A DNA stretch of 64,000 nucleotides from Rhodoferax antarcticus ANT.BR (GCF_001938565.1 NZ_MSYM01000007.1:124001-188000); one strand, 5' to 3'. Shown: positions 1 to 9,357, counted from the first letter of the stretch. Translations and numbers: made by a program. The notes: generated by a model not told the origin, from the letters alone.

Positions 1-776
1 CCAGCTCCAGCAGGCTGCGGCCAAAGCGCGCCGCCACACTTTGGCCCACGGCGCGGCCCATGCGGGTGCTGCCGGTGGCAGAAATCAGCGCCACTTTGGG
101 GTTGTCGACCAGCGCCTGGCCAACGTCGGCATGGCCGTTGAGCACTTGGCACAGGTCTTGGGTGAGTTCAGGCTGGCCAAAGCGCTGGCAGGCGCGCTCA
201 AACAGGGCTTGCACGGCCAGCGCACACAGCGGCGCTTTCTCAGAGGGTTTCCAGATCACCGCGTCACCACACACCAGCGCCAGGGCTGCATTCCAGGCCC
301 ACACGGCCACGGGGAAGTTGAAGGCGGTGATCACGCCCACGACACCCAGCGGGTGCCAGGTTTCCATCATGCGGTGGCCGGGGCGCTCACTGGCAATCGT
401 CAGGCCGTAGAGCTGGCGTGACAGGCCTACTGCAAAGTCGCAGATGTCGATCATTTCCTGCACTTCGCCCAAACCCTCGGACGACACTTTGCCAACTTCC
501 AACGTCACCAGTTCACCCAGGGCTTGCTTGTTGGCGCGCAGCTCGTCGCCCAGCAGGCGCACCAGTTCGCCGCGCTGCGGCGCAGGCACCAGCCGCCAGC
601 GCAAGTAGGCGGCGTGGGCGCGCTCGACGGCGCTGGCCACATCGGGCAGCGCAGCGGCGTGAACCTGCGCCAGCGCCTGCCCGTCAATCGGAGACAGGCT
701 GAGCAGATCGCCGGCTCGCAAGGCTTGCGGCGCGACACCCAGCGAGGCCATCAATTTAGTGACAGGTATGTGCATA
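1..776 (-). CDS. amaB: Aldehyde dehydrogenase, ALDH7 type (aminoadipate-semialdehyde dehydrogenase), 3' end off window
   Basis: The first 258 residues of an aldehyde dehydrogenase are visible from ATG at 776; the rest lies beyond the left edge, including the catalytic cysteine. The core reads GVITAFNFPVAVWAWNAALA (147-166), then GDAVIWKPSEKAP and ISATGSTRMG, the NAD-binding signature of the antiquitin (ALDH7) group. ALDH7 enzymes oxidise alpha-aminoadipate semialdehyde (piperideine-6-carboxylate) to alpha-aminoadipate in the cytoplasm. The next gene, in the same direction, is a lysine 6-dehydrogenase/saccharopine dehydrogenase-like enzyme that would supply this semialdehyde, so the pair reads as a lysine catabolic unit. 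The 105-base gap between them holds a dispersed repeat copy. Family call is firm; substrate is inferred from family and neighbour. Confidence 0.85.
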
Positions 777-793
777 AATGCTCCCAAATAAGG

Positions 794-834
794 TGCTGCT
801 TGCGCTTATAGGATAAGGGCTAGAGCCTGTTTTA
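794..834 (+). repeat. Dispersed GGGCTAGAG repeat, intergenic copy
   Basis: The segment has the layout GCTGCTTGCGCTTAT, a short variable loop, then AAGGGCTAGAG and a T-rich tail. Six more copies occur at 5850, 6821, 7883, 12290, 15279 and 26201. This copy lies between the two lysine-degradation genes. Confidence 0.7.
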
Positions 835-881
835 ACCAAAAATATCGACTTACCGCCGCAGGCAGTGAGCGAGTGTCATCC

Positions 882-1976
882 CTATCCGATCGACTCCACC
901 TGGCGCGACTGCTGGTAGGCGCTGCCAAAGCGGTTGGCCAGCAAATCGGGCAGGGCCACCTGCTCTTGTTTGATGAAGCCTTTCTGCGGCAATGTTCCTT
1001 CGCGGAACAAATCCACCGCCGCGCAGATGGCCGCAGCGGTGGTGATCTGGATGGCGCTCAAGGGGTTGGTCTCACTGCGGTCGGCAAAAATCTTGCGGGC
1101 AAACACCTCCTGCATGAACTTGCCCTCGCATTCGCCACTGACGGTGACAAACACCAGTACCACGTCTTGCATCGTCATGGGAATGGACTTGCGCAAAATC
1201 GTTTTCAGGTTCTCTTGGTCGTGCTGCATGCCCAACTCTTGCAGCAGCATTTTCATGATGGCGCCGTGACCGGGGTAGCGCACGGTTTTGTAGTCCAGCG
1301 TCTGCACCCGGCCTTTGAGCGTGTCACATAAGGTGCCCAGCCCACCGGAAGTGTTGAAGGCTTCGTACTCGGTGCCGTCCAGGGAAAAGTGCTCCATGCC
1401 TTCCAGCGGCAGCACCTCGGTCACCTGCCCGTCGCGGATGGCTTCGCAGGGGTGGCAATACTCGTTGATCAGCCCGTCCACGCTCCAGGTCAGGTTGTAT
1501 TTGAGCGAGTTGGTGGGAAAGGCGGGCAGCGCACCGACGCGCATCTTCACCTCGTGCAGATCGGTAAATTTCTGGCTCAGGTTATGCGCCACGATGCTGA
1601 TGAAACCCGGCGCCAGCCCACACTGCGGCATGAAGACGGTGGCGGCGCCCTCGGCCAGCGCCATGATGCTGCGGGTGGCAGCGATGTCTTCGGTCAAATC
1701 AAAGTAGTGACAGCCTGCGGCTTTGGCCTGGGTGGCAACCGTGAGCGCCAAGTGGTAAGGCAAGGCATTGACCACAGCGTCGAACCCCGCCATGCAGGCG
1801 CGCAATTCGCCCACGTGCGAGGTGTCGACGAGCGAAGTTTTGACCGGCAGATGAGCCAGTGCCTTCAGCGCGACCACGCTGCAATCGACCACCTTCACTT
1901 CATAGTCGCCGCTTTGCGACAACAGAGCGGCAATGGTTTGACCAATGTGCCCGGCACCCATTAATACGACACGCAT
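882..1976 (-). CDS. Lysine 6-dehydrogenase / saccharopine dehydrogenase family
   Basis: This 364-residue protein starts with a Rossmann fingerprint (VVLMGAGHIGQT, GxGxxG at 7-12). It continues with DAVVNALPYH and a mid-domain with CGLAPGFISIVAHNL and YPGHGAIMKMLLQELG, which are hallmarks of the saccharopine dehydrogenase fold. Length fits lysine 6-dehydrogenase (EC 1.4.1.18), which deaminates lysine to piperideine-6-carboxylate with NAD. A true saccharopine dehydrogenase is the alternative; both feed the ALDH7 gene just downstream. An AsnC/Lrp-type regulator is divergently transcribed across a 133-base intergenic region, and is the likely controller. The ATG at 1976 is preceded by a purine-rich stretch (CAGGAGAAA), a good ribosome site. 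Confidence 0.8.
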   Translation of the reverse strand: MRVVLMGAGHIGQTIAALLSQSGDYEVKVVDCSVVALKALAHLPVKTSLVDTSHVGELRACMAGFDAVVNALPYHLALTVATQAKAAGCHYFDLTEDIAATRSIMALAEGAATVFMPQCGLAPGFISIVAHNLSQKFTDLHEVKMRVGALPAFPTNSLKYNLTWSVDGLINEYCHPCEAIRDGQVTEVLPLEGMEHFSLDGTEYEAFNTSGGLGTLCDTLKGRVQTLDYKTVRYPGHGAIMKMLLQELGMQHDQENLKTILRKSIPMTMQDVVLVFVTVSGECEGKFMQEVFARKIFADRSETNPLSAIQITTAAAICAAVDLFREGTLPQKGFIKQEQVALPDLLANRFGSAYQQSRQVESIG

Positions 1977-2069
1977 GTTTTTTCTCCTGGTTGAGTTGAC
2001 ACTAGTCTAGAGGCGAGTCGTGTCAGAAATGGAGATCTGATTTGACTAAAGCATGGTTTGAAATGTCAC

Positions 2070-2090
2070 TATGATGCTTTATTCGTCATA
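2070..2090. promoter_or_regulatory. Candidate Lrp-type operator
   Basis: TATGA and TCATA arms (2070-2074 and 2086-2090) flank an AT-rich centre, a layout like Lrp/AsnC sites. It lies 20 bases upstream of the Lrp-type gene and in the shared promoter region with the lysine dehydrogenase. Assignment is inference. Confidence 0.35.
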
Positions 2091-2109
2091 ACGTCAATCA
2101 AGCTCATCC

Positions 2110-2574
2110 ATGACCACCCCCGCTATGTCTACACCCCCGGCCTTGCGCGACGCGCTGGACCGTGAACTGCTGGCCCTGTTGCAAATCAACGCGCGTGAAT
2201 CGGCGGCCAACCTGGCGCGCAAGCTGGGCACCGCGCGCACCACCGTCCTGTCGCGCTTGAGCCGCCTGGAGCGCGACGGCATCATTGCCGGCTACACCGT
2301 GCGCCTGGCGCAGGACATGCTCAACCAGGGCCTGCAAGCCTTTGTTGGCCTGACCATTAGCCCCAAGTCCGGGCGCAGCATCGAAGAGCGCTTGCAGCGC
2401 ATGCCCGAGGTGCGCCAGTTGTGCGCGGTGAGCGGCGAGTTTGACTATGTGCTGCTGCTGCGCTGCGAATCTGCGGTGCGGCTCAATGGCTTGCTTGACG
2501 AAATTCGCAACCTGGAAGGCGTGGTCAAAACCACCACCTCGGTGGCCTTGGCCTGGAAGATTGAGCGCCTCTGA
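2110..2574 (+). CDS. Lrp/AsnC family transcriptional regulator
   Basis: The 154-residue protein has an N-terminal winged helix (LDRELLALLQINARESAANL, then GTARTTVLSRLSRLERDGII) and a C-terminal RAM domain with VSGEFDYVLLLRCES. This is the standard Lrp/AsnC size and order. Such proteins bind amino acids through the RAM domain and form octamers. It is divergent from the lysine-degradation pair, so it probably senses lysine or a breakdown product and controls that operon. No other target is suggested by position. A second ATG nine codons in is a possible alternative start. Confidence 0.85.
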   Translation: MTTPAMSTPPALRDALDRELLALLQINARESAANLARKLGTARTTVLSRLSRLERDGIIAGYTVRLAQDMLNQGLQAFVGLTISPKSGRSIEERLQRMPEVRQLCAVSGEFDYVLLLRCESAVRLNGLLDEIRNLEGVVKTTTSVALAWKIERL

Positions 2575-2734
2575 GCCATCGGCCACAAGCCTGAAAATGT
2601 TGTCGGTTTCGTGCAAATCTCTTTTATTGAATACCCGGAAGGCACGACACATTTAGCTACACTGAACGGGTGATTTTTTGTGCGTCGTTGGAACAGGCGC
2701 CCGCCTGAAAAATAGAGAAACAGAGCATCAAACC

Positions 2735-4282
2735 ATGCGTATCAACCTCCCGGTAACCCAGCAGGAATACCAGTTTCCCGCCTATGAGACCCTGCTCTCC
2801 ACCACCGATGTTGACAGCCACATCACCTACGCCAATGCCGCCTTTGTTCGCACCAGCGGTTACGTTGCGCAGGCGCTCATTGGCCAGCCGCACAACCTGA
2901 TACGCCACCCCGACATGCCGAGCGAGGCCTTTGAGGACATGTGGCGTACCCTCAAAGATGGCGAGTCATGGCGCGCCTTAGTAAAAAACCGTCGCCAGAA
3001 TGGCGACCATTACTGGGTATGTGCGAACGCCGCTCCGATGCTGCGCAGTGGGCAGCACACCGGCTATGTGTCGGTGCGCACCCACGCCAAGCCAGACGAC
3101 ATCGAGGCGGCCGCGCAACTTTATGCGCGCTTCAAGGCAGGCAAGGCCAACGGGCTGGCTTTTCATCGCGGGCTGATCGTGCGCACCGGGCTAATGGGCT
3201 GGGCCAGTGCCCTGCAACTGCTGCCCAGCGCCTGGCGCGTGCGTTTGCCGCTGCTGGGCGTTGGGCTGGTCACCGGCGCAGCGTTGGCGATCGGCGGCCT
3301 GAGCTTAAGCGCGCTGCTGATAGCGTGCGTTGCCTTGGCGGGCAGTCTGCTGCTGGCCGATGCGTTCATTGAGGCGCAAATCACCACGCCGCTGAAACAC
3401 ATCAAGGCAGTTGCCCAGCAGGTGGCCACGGGTGAGCCGGCCACCGACCTGAACCTTAACCGCTGCGACGATGTGGGCCTGATCGCCCGCGCCATCAACC
3501 AGTCGGGGCTGAACCTGCAAGCGTTGGTGGCCGATGTGCAGGAGCAAGCCTGCGGCGTGCAGGTGGCTAGCCAGGAGATTGCAGCGGCCGCTAACGACTT
3601 GTCCAACCGCACCGAGCAAGCCGCCTCCAGCCTGGAGGAAACCGCTGCCGCCATGGAGCAGCAAACCGCCTCAGTCAAGCAAAACTCTGATACCGCCCAT
3701 CAGGCCAGCGAGCTGGCACAAAAAGCCACCGAGGTGGCAGCCAAGGGCGGCTCGGACATGGCCAATGTGCAAGCCACCATGGCGCAGATCACCGCCTCAA
3801 GCCGAAAGATCGCCGACATCATCAGCGTGATTGACGGCATTGCCTTCCAGACCAACATCCTGGCGCTCAATGCCGCGGTGGAAGCCGCGCGCGCTGGTGA
3901 GCAAGGGCGCGGTTTTGCGGTGGTGGCCTCCGAAGTGCGCAGCCTAGCGGGTCGCTCTGCCACAGCCGCCAAGGAGATCAAGACGCTGATTGACAACTCT
4001 GTGGCCAAGGTGGAGAGCGGCTCCCGGCTGGTGGCAGATGCAGGCCAGACAATGAATGACGTGGTCGTCCAGGTGAACCGTGTCAACGACCTGATGCGCG
4101 AGATCACCGTGGCCTCCAAAGAGCAGTCGCTGGGCATTTCGCAGGTGGCGCAGGCGGTGGCCCAACTCGACCAGATGACACAGCAAAACGCTGCCATGGT
4201 GGAAGAAAGTAGCGCCGCCGCCATCGGTCTGGGCGACCAGGCCACCCACCTGGTGGAAGCCGTCAACGTGTTTTCAGCGTAG
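2735..4282 (+). CDS. Methyl-accepting chemotaxis protein with N-terminal PAS domain (Aer-like)
   Basis: I chose the ATG at 2735 because the protein then begins [14 protein letters not shown], the normal start of Aer-type receptors; the frame is open further upstream. Residues about 15-120 form a PAS domain with the conserved [13 protein letters not shown] segment. Two hydrophobic helices follow (about 180-225), then HAMP and the cytoplasmic signalling domain. The hairpin tip, which contacts CheA/CheW, is present around residues 365-410 with [20 protein letters not shown]. Length 515 residues is typical. PAS-first receptors of this kind usually sense redox or oxygen through FAD; ligand is not determinable here. 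No chemotaxis operon is adjacent. Confidence 0.9.
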   Translation: MRINLPVTQQEYQFPAYETLLSTTDVDSHITYANAAFVRTSGYVAQALIGQPHNLIRHPDMPSEAFEDMWRTLKDGESWRALVKNRRQNGDHYWVCANAAPMLRSGQHTGYVSVRTHAKPDDIEAAAQLYARFKAGKANGLAFHRGLIVRTGLMGWASALQLLPSAWRVRLPLLGVGLVTGAALAIGGLSLSALLIACVALAGSLLLADAFIEAQITTPLKHIKAVAQQVATGEPATDLNLNRCDDVGLIARAINQSGLNLQALVADVQEQACGVQVASQEIAAAANDLSNRTEQAASSLEETAAAMEQQTASVKQNSDTAHQASELAQKATEVAAKGGSDMANVQATMAQITASSRKIADIISVIDGIAFQTNILALNAAVEAARAGEQGRGFAVVASEVRSLAGRSATAAKEIKTLIDNSVAKVESGSRLVADAGQTMNDVVVQVNRVNDLMREITVASKEQSLGISQVAQAVAQLDQMTQQNAAMVEESSAAAIGLGDQATHLVEAVNVFSA

Positions 4283-4336
4283 AGTGGCGCCTTTTGCCGG
4301 GCGGCTGCTCGGCTGTTCACAGGTGGAGGAGGCCTT

Positions 4337-5260
4337 ATGCAAAACCCCATTTCCCTCATCGGTGCGCCCACCGACATTGGCGCAGGCAGCCGCGGTGCCA
4401 GCATGGGCCCCGAGGCCCTGCGCGTGGCCAATATCATCCCGGTGCTGCAAAGCCAGGGCCTTGATGTGATCGACCGGGGCAACCTCAGCGGCCCCCCCAA
4501 CCCATGGCTGGCGCCGGTGGACGGTTACCGGCATCTGGACGAGGTGGCCACCTGGAACCAGTCGGTGCACGACGCGGTGTACGCTGAATTGCAGCTCGAT
4601 CGCTTGCCGATTTTGCTGGGTGGCGACCACTGCCTGGGTCTGGGCTCGATCAGCGCAGTGGCGCGGCATTGCCGCGACACAGGCAAAAAGCTGCGCATTT
4701 TGTGGCTTGATGCCCATGCTGACTTCAACACCAGCCACCTCACCCCCAGCGGCAACATCCACGGCATGCCGGTGGCCTGCCTGTGCGGCTATGGGCCTGA
4801 GGTGTTGACCAGCCTTAGCGGCCAGGTGCCCGCCATCAATCCGAAATGGGTCCGCCAGATTGGCATTCGCAGCGTCGATGAAGGCGAAAAGCGCCTGGTG
4901 CATGAAGCCGGTCTGGACGTGTTTGACATGCGTTTCATTGACGAGATGGGCATGCGCGCCGCCATGGAGCTGGCGCTAGCGCTGGTGGATGCCAACACGC
5001 ATCTGCATGTGAGTTTTGACGTGGATTTTCTTGACCCCGACATTGCCCCAGGCGTGGGCACCACGGTGCGCGGCGGGCCCACCTACCGTGAGGCGCAGCT
5101 GTGCATGGAGATGATTGCCGACACCGGGCGGCTGGCGTCGCTGGACGTGATGGAACTCAACCCGGCTTTTGATGTGCGCAACCGCACCGCTGAGGTGGCG
5201 GTGGATTTGATCGAATCACTGTTTGGCAAAAGCACGCTGATGCGCAAGCGTGCCAGGTAA
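4337..5260 (+). CDS. rocF: Arginase
   Basis: This 307-residue protein has all manganese-binding arginase/ureohydrolase motifs in order: GGDHCLGLGSIS, WLDAHADFNTS and SFDVDFLDPDIAPGVGT. The N-terminus (IGAPTDIGAGSRGASMGPEALR) matches RocF-type arginase rather than agmatinase. It hydrolyses arginine to ornithine and urea. The strong ribosome site GGTGGAGGAGG precedes the ATG. It sits 150 bases from the end of putA on the opposite strand. Ornithine can be converted to pyrroline-5-carboxylate, a PutA intermediate, so the neighbourhood makes metabolic sense. No ornithine aminotransferase is visible in the window. Confidence 0.92.
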   Translation: MQNPISLIGAPTDIGAGSRGASMGPEALRVANIIPVLQSQGLDVIDRGNLSGPPNPWLAPVDGYRHLDEVATWNQSVHDAVYAELQLDRLPILLGGDHCLGLGSISAVARHCRDTGKKLRILWLDAHADFNTSHLTPSGNIHGMPVACLCGYGPEVLTSLSGQVPAINPKWVRQIGIRSVDEGEKRLVHEAGLDVFDMRFIDEMGMRAAMELALALVDANTHLHVSFDVDFLDPDIAPGVGTTVRGGPTYREAQLCMEMIADTGRLASLDVMELNPAFDVRNRTAEVAVDLIESLFGKSTLMRKRAR

Positions 5261-5291
5261 GGCGGGAACGGCGGGGAACGGCGGGGAATGC
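5261..5291. repeat. Short GGCGGGGAA tandem
   Basis: Three imperfect copies of a nine-to-ten-base GGCGGGGAAC unit follow the arginase stop codon directly. No function is apparent. Confidence 0.4.
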
Positions 5292-5410
5292 GGGTTTGCC
5301 AGCCGGGCTGGCGTGGCTGATGTGCTGCCCGGCCTACATCGCAGCAGCAACTCCGTGATGCGCCCGCTGCCGCGCACCAGCGGCAGCGCAAAAACCGCAG
5401 AGCGCCCTGC

Positions 5411-8400
5411 TTAAGCCATCAACTGCACATTGCCCCCGGCTGCCGTGGTGTTGATGGTGACGGTTTTCTCGGCGCAGAAGCGCAACAGGTAGTGCGGGCC
5501 GCCGGCTTTGGGGCCGGTGCCGCTCAGGCCTTCACCACCAAACGGCTGCACGCCCACCACCGCGCCGATCTGGTTGCGATTGATGTAAACGTTGCCAATG
5601 TGTGCGGCGTGGGCCAGCTGCTGCGCGCGGCTGTCGATGCGGGTCTGGATGCCCAGGGTCAGGCCATAACCCGGCGTGGCACCACCCGGCAATGCCGAAC
5701 TTCCAAGGGCGTTGATCTGCTCAATCACCTTGAGCGGGTCGCCGCCCCAGCGCACGATGTGCAGCACCGGGCCGAAGATTTCTTCCTTGAGGTCGCTGAT
5801 GTGTTTCACCTCAAAGGCTTGCGGGCCAATCAGGTTTGCCATTGAATTCATAGCTACTGGCGCTTGTTCTGTAAGGGCTAGAGGCCGATTTTTCATATAA
5901 TCGACAAGAACATCACGGGTCTCGCTGCGCAAGCGGGTCAGATGACGCTGAATGCCCGAATAGGCCTCCAGGTCGATCACCGGGCCGACATCGGTGGCCA
6001 AGTCTGCCGGGTCGCCTACCACCAGTTCGCACGCGGCGCCGCAGATCATCTCAATCACATGGTCGGCAATGTCTTCGTGCACACACAGCAGACGCAAGGC
6101 CGAGCAGCGCTGCCCGGCACTGCGAAACGCCGACTGCATCACCGCGTCACACACTTGCTCGGGCAGCGCGGTGCTGTCGACCAGCATGGCGTTGATGCCG
6201 CCGGTCTCGGCAATCAGCGGAACAATCGGGCCGTCTTTGGCGGCCAGCGCACGGTTGATGATCTTGGCCACCTGGGTGCTGCCGGTAAACACCACACCCG
6301 CCACACCAGGCGCGGCCACCAGCGCGGCACCCACGGTTTCACCCGGGCCGTGCAGCAGTTGCAGCACGCCTTCGGGCACACCAGCGGCGTGCAAGAGTTT
6401 CACGGCTTCCAGCGCCACGCCAGGCGTTTGCTCGGCGGGTTTGGCCAGCACGGTGTTGCCAGTGGCCAGTGCAGCGGCGACTTGACCGGTGAAGATGGCC
6501 AGTGGAAAGTTCCACGGGCTGATGCACACCCACGGGCCGCGCCCGGTGAGTGTCAGCTCGTTGGTCTCACCGGTGATGCCCAGCAGGGTGTCCCCCTCCA
6601 GCCCCGGCAGCATCTGCGGCTGCATGAGGCGCTCGGCTTGCGCGGCGTAGTAGCGCAGGAAGTCGATGGCTTCGCGCACCTCGCTGATGGCGTCGTTCCA
6701 GGTTTTGAAGGCCTCTTTGACCAGCAGCGCGCAAAAGCGCGGCAGCTGCGCCTGCAGTGCGTCGGCCGCTTTGCGCAGCACATCGGCGCGCTGGGCCACT
6801 GGCGCGGCGCTCCATGTTTTATAGCAGCTTGCGCTTATAGCTATTGGGCCAGAGACCAATTTGGCATCAAACTCTGGCACCACAGGCAGCTGCACCCCCG
6901 CGTAAGCGGCCAGCAGCGGCTCGCGCATGGCGGGCACGCTCAGGTCCAGCCCGCTGCTGTTGGCGCGTTGAAATCCAAACACATCTGGCGGCAGCGGCAG
7001 TGCGCCACGCGGCTCCTGGCGCAGGGGCGACACCAGCAGCTCGCTGATGGGCACCGATTCGTCGGCCAGCTGGTGCACAAACGACGAGTTGGCGCCGTTT
7101 TCCAGCAAGCGGCGCACCAGGTAGGCCAGTAAATCTTTGTGCGCGCCCACCGGGGCGTAAATGCGGCAGGCGATCTGCGGGTTTTTCAGCACTTGGCCGT
7201 AAACGCCCTCACCCATACCGTGCAGGCGTTGCAGCTCAAAGCGGGCGGCACCCGCGCTGTGCTGGGCGCTGGCTGATCCAGCGTCGGGCCGCCCCAAGCC
7301 GGGTTGCGCCCCCTCGGGGGGCAGCGACCCGTGCAATGGTGGAGCGTGGGGGCCGACCTTCTCCGCCATCTGCAAAATGGCTGAGACCGTGCTGGCGTTG
7401 TGCGTGGCGAACTGCGGGTAGATGGCATCGGGCGCGTCCAGCAGCGCTTTGGCGCAAGCCAGGTAGCTCACGTCGGTGTGGTGCTTGTGGGTGAACACCG
7501 GGTAGTGCGGCAGGCCCAGTTCCTGCGCGCGTTTGATTTCAGCATCCCAATACGCGCCCTTGACCAGGCGGCACATGAAGCGCAGCTTGTATTGGCGCGC
7601 CAGCGCAATCACATGCGCCACCAGCTCCTGCGCATTCGTCTGGTACGACTGCATGGCCAAGCCAAAACCGCGCCACTGCGGCGTGTGTTGCGCCACCAGC
7701 GCAGACAGCGCTTCAAACACCTCCAGCGAGAGCTCCAGGCGGTCTACCTCTTCGGCGTCGATGGTCAGGTTGATATTGGCCAGTGCTGCCTGCTCGCACA
7801 GACCCCAAACGCGTGGCACCAGCTCCGCCATGACGCGCGCCACCTGGGCAAATTCGTAGCGCGGGTGCAGTGCGCTGAGTTTGATGGATATACCATCATT
7901 TTGCTCGCAAGCCCTCGTCCTGTCTGCGTCGACAGCTATTGCCTTAATAGCATTCTGGTAGCTTGCCAGGTGCGCCAACGCATCGACGTCGGTGCGTGCG
8001 CCTTCGCCCAGCATGTCGTAGCTGTAGCGCAGGTTGGGCATCTTTTTCTTGGCAGACGTAGCCTCTGCCATGCCCTCGGCCATGGTCTGGCCCAGCACAA
8101 ACTGGCGGCCCAGCAATTGCACGGCGCGCAGCGTGGCGGCCACCACGGTGCGCGCGCCCAGCTTGGCCAGCAGGCCCGGCTCGGACGTCGGTGCGGCTTT
8201 GGCGGCAGTAGGTAAGAAGTGTTTGCTCAGCGCAATGGCGGTGCTTGACAGGCGCGACAGCACCTTGTCGCTGCTGCCTTCAAAGTCCGCCCGGCCGAGC
8301 TGGTCGGCGGTGAGCGCGATGGCGGTTTCGGCATCCGGCACGCGCAACAGCGCTTCGGCCAGGCGCATCAGGGCCAGGCCTTCGGCGCTGCTGATCGGGT

Positions 8401-8584
8401 ATTCCTTGAGCAGGCTTTCCATGGCCCAAAAAGGCGGCGGGTTGTTGCGCACCGCCTGCACCCAGGGGGTGGCCAGGCGAGCCACCTCGGCCCAGTCCAG
8501 CGCGCGCTCTAGCGCCTGCAGCCGCTGGGTCACGATATCAACCTCGGGGCGATACGGGGTGGGTAAACGTTGGGTGCGCAGCAT
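5411..8584 (-). CDS. putA: Bifunctional proline dehydrogenase / pyrroline-5-carboxylate dehydrogenase
   Basis: The N-terminal half is the FAD proline dehydrogenase barrel (GISIKLSALHPRYEFAQ, FMCRLVKGAYWDAEIKRAQ, FELQRLHGMGE). The C-terminal half is the NAD aldehyde dehydrogenase (CISPWNFPLAIFTGQVAAA, AETGGINAMLVDS, catalytic cysteine in SAGQRCSALR, EEIFGPVLHIV). It converts proline to glutamate with channelling. At 1057 residues it is a short PutA without the N-terminal ribbon-helix-helix, so it should not regulate itself. ATG 8584 is chosen because GGAG lies seven bases upstream. Four repeat-derived peptides interrupt the frame at 5850, 6821, 7284 and 7883, which explains the excess length over about 1000 residues. 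An Lrp-type regulator faces it. Confidence 0.95.
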   Translation of the reverse strand: MLRTQRLPTPYRPEVDIVTQRLQALERALDWAEVARLATPWVQAVRNNPPPFWAMESLLKEYPISSAEGLALMRLAEALLRVPDAETAIALTADQLGRADFEGSSDKVLSRLSSTAIALSKHFLPTAAKAAPTSEPGLLAKLGARTVVAATLRAVQLLGRQFVLGQTMAEGMAEATSAKKKMPNLRYSYDMLGEGARTDVDALAHLASYQNAIKAIAVDADRTRACEQNDGISIKLSALHPRYEFAQVARVMAELVPRVWGLCEQAALANINLTIDAEEVDRLELSLEVFEALSALVAQHTPQWRGFGLAMQSYQTNAQELVAHVIALARQYKLRFMCRLVKGAYWDAEIKRAQELGLPHYPVFTHKHHTDVSYLACAKALLDAPDAIYPQFATHNASTVSAILQMAEKVGPHAPPLHGSLPPEGAQPGLGRPDAGSASAQHSAGAARFELQRLHGMGEGVYGQVLKNPQIACRIYAPVGAHKDLLAYLVRRLLENGANSSFVHQLADESVPISELLVSPLRQEPRGALPLPPDVFGFQRANSSGLDLSVPAMREPLLAAYAGVQLPVVPEFDAKLVSGPIAISASCYKTWSAAPVAQRADVLRKAADALQAQLPRFCALLVKEAFKTWNDAISEVREAIDFLRYYAAQAERLMQPQMLPGLEGDTLLGITGETNELTLTGRGPWVCISPWNFPLAIFTGQVAAALATGNTVLAKPAEQTPGVALEAVKLLHAAGVPEGVLQLLHGPGETVGAALVAAPGVAGVVFTGSTQVAKIINRALAAKDGPIVPLIAETGGINAMLVDSTALPEQVCDAVMQSAFRSAGQRCSALRLLCVHEDIADHVIEMICGAACELVVGDPADLATDVGPVIDLEAYSGIQRHLTRLRSETRDVLVDYMKNRPLALTEQAPVAMNSMANLIGPQAFEVKHISDLKEEIFGPVLHIVRWGGDPLKVIEQINALGSSALPGGATPGYGLTLGIQTRIDSRAQQLAHAAHIGNVYINRNQIGAVVGVQPFGGEGLSGTGPKAGGPHYLLRFCAEKTVTINTTAAGGNVQLMA
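5850..5893 (+). repeat. Dispersed GGGCTAGAG repeat inside putA (aldehyde dehydrogenase half)
   Basis: The copy reads ATAGCTACTGGCGCTTG, then GTAAGGGCTAGAGGCCGATT. On the putA strand it encodes the linker around KNRPLALTEQAPVAMN, just before the conserved EEIFGPV segment. The reading frame is kept. Confidence 0.7.
6821..6863 (+). repeat. Dispersed GGGCTAGAG-type repeat inside putA (interdomain region)
   Basis: The copy reads ATAGCAGCTTGCGCTTATAG, then GGGCCAGAGACCAATTTG, a slightly diverged member. It encodes LVSGPIAISASCYKTW between the proline dehydrogenase and aldehyde dehydrogenase halves, in frame. Confidence 0.65.
7284..7354. repeat. GC-rich CCCCCTCGGGGGG element inside putA
   Basis: A palindromic core CCCCCTCGGGGGG followed by CAGCGACCCG and GAGCGTGGGGGCC resembles a separate, GC-rich intergenic repeat known to me from Comamonadaceae. 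In putA it encodes the proline- and glycine-rich insert PLHGSLPPEGAQPGLGRPDA, which splits the usual join between AEKVG and FELQRLHGMGE. Confidence 0.55.
7883..7950 (-). repeat. Dispersed repeat inside putA (proline dehydrogenase half), diverged copy
   Basis: Read on the minus strand it has AATAGCTGTCGACGCAGACA, then GAGGGCTTGCGAGCAAAATG, a degenerate member of the family. It encodes IKAIAVDADRTRACEQND just before GISIKLSALHPRY, in frame. Confidence 0.5.
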
Positions 8585-8853
8585 GACAGTCTCCGGTAGC
8601 AAACAAAAACGCTATGTTGTCGGTTTTGGAACTGATTATTTAACTTTTTTTTGCCACATCAATAGTGACTTAAACGTCAAAAATGCTGTTTAGCCGGTCT
8701 GGACAGATCACCCCCTTGCCGCTCACAATCCATCCATGCAGCTACTGTTATCCCTACCCAACCGGTGAAACACCCGGCCCTTGTGGCTGCGTCTGGCGGC
8801 AGGCGTGTCGCTGGTGGCGAATCTGCCCCGGCTGGCCAGCACTGGGCCCGGCC

Positions 8854-8868
8854 GACTGACTGACTGAC
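8854..8868. repeat. GACT tetranucleotide run
   Basis: Nearly four copies of GACT lie 21 bases upstream of the Lrp-type start codon at 8890, in its leader. Slippage here would alter leader length, not the protein. Confidence 0.5.
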
Positions 8869-8889
8869 CAACTAACTGGCTAACGTGGC

Positions 8890-9357
8890 ATGGAACTTGA
8901 CCGCATTGACCGCATTGACCGCAAAATTCTGCAAGCGCTGCAGCAAGACGGGCGCATCAGCAACCTGAAACTGGCCGAAACCGTGGCCCTGTCACCCACC
9001 GCGGTGCTGGCACGGGTGCAGCGCCTCACCAAGGAGGGTGTCATTCAGGGCTTTGAGGCGCGGCTGGACCCGGTGAAGCTCGGCGTTGGGCTGATGGTGT
9101 TTGTGCAAGTGCTGCTGGACAAAACCACCCCCAACGTGTTCGAGGCCTTCAAGGCCGCCGTTCAGGCGCGTTCTGAGATCATGGAATGTCACATGGTGGC
9201 AGGCGGCTTTGACTACCTGCTGAAAACCCGCATGGCCGACATGAATGCCTACCGCGAGTTTGCCGGCACGGTGTTGTGGCAACTGCCCGGTGTGCGCGAG
9301 ACACGCACTTATGCGGTGATGGAAGAGGTGAAGAGCACCACGCAGCTGCCCCTGTAG
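8890..9357 (+). CDS. Lrp/AsnC family regulator, probable PutR-type activator of putA
   Basis: The 155-residue protein has a winged helix (IDRKILQALQQDGRISNLKL, then LSPTAVLARVQRLTKEGVI) and a RAM domain (ECHMVAGGFDYLLKTRMAD). It is divergently oriented to putA across about 305 bases. Proteobacteria whose PutA lacks a DNA-binding domain often use an Lrp-type activator (PutR) for putA, so that role is inferred from position. The first codons repeat CGCATTGACCG, giving DRIDRID at the N-terminus. There is no convincing ribosome site before the ATG. Confidence 0.85.
   Translation: MELDRIDRIDRKILQALQQDGRISNLKLAETVALSPTAVLARVQRLTKEGVIQGFEARLDPVKLGVGLMVFVQVLLDKTTPNVFEAFKAAVQARSEIMECHMVAGGFDYLLKTRMADMNAYREFAGTVLWQLPGVRETRTYAVMEEVKSTTQLPL

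Noticed and set aside
5942-7132. 396-codon open frame on the plus strand opposite putA
   Set aside because: It is antisense to a certain, motif-rich gene; His/Gln/Arg-rich composition and no domain mark it as a high-GC shadow.
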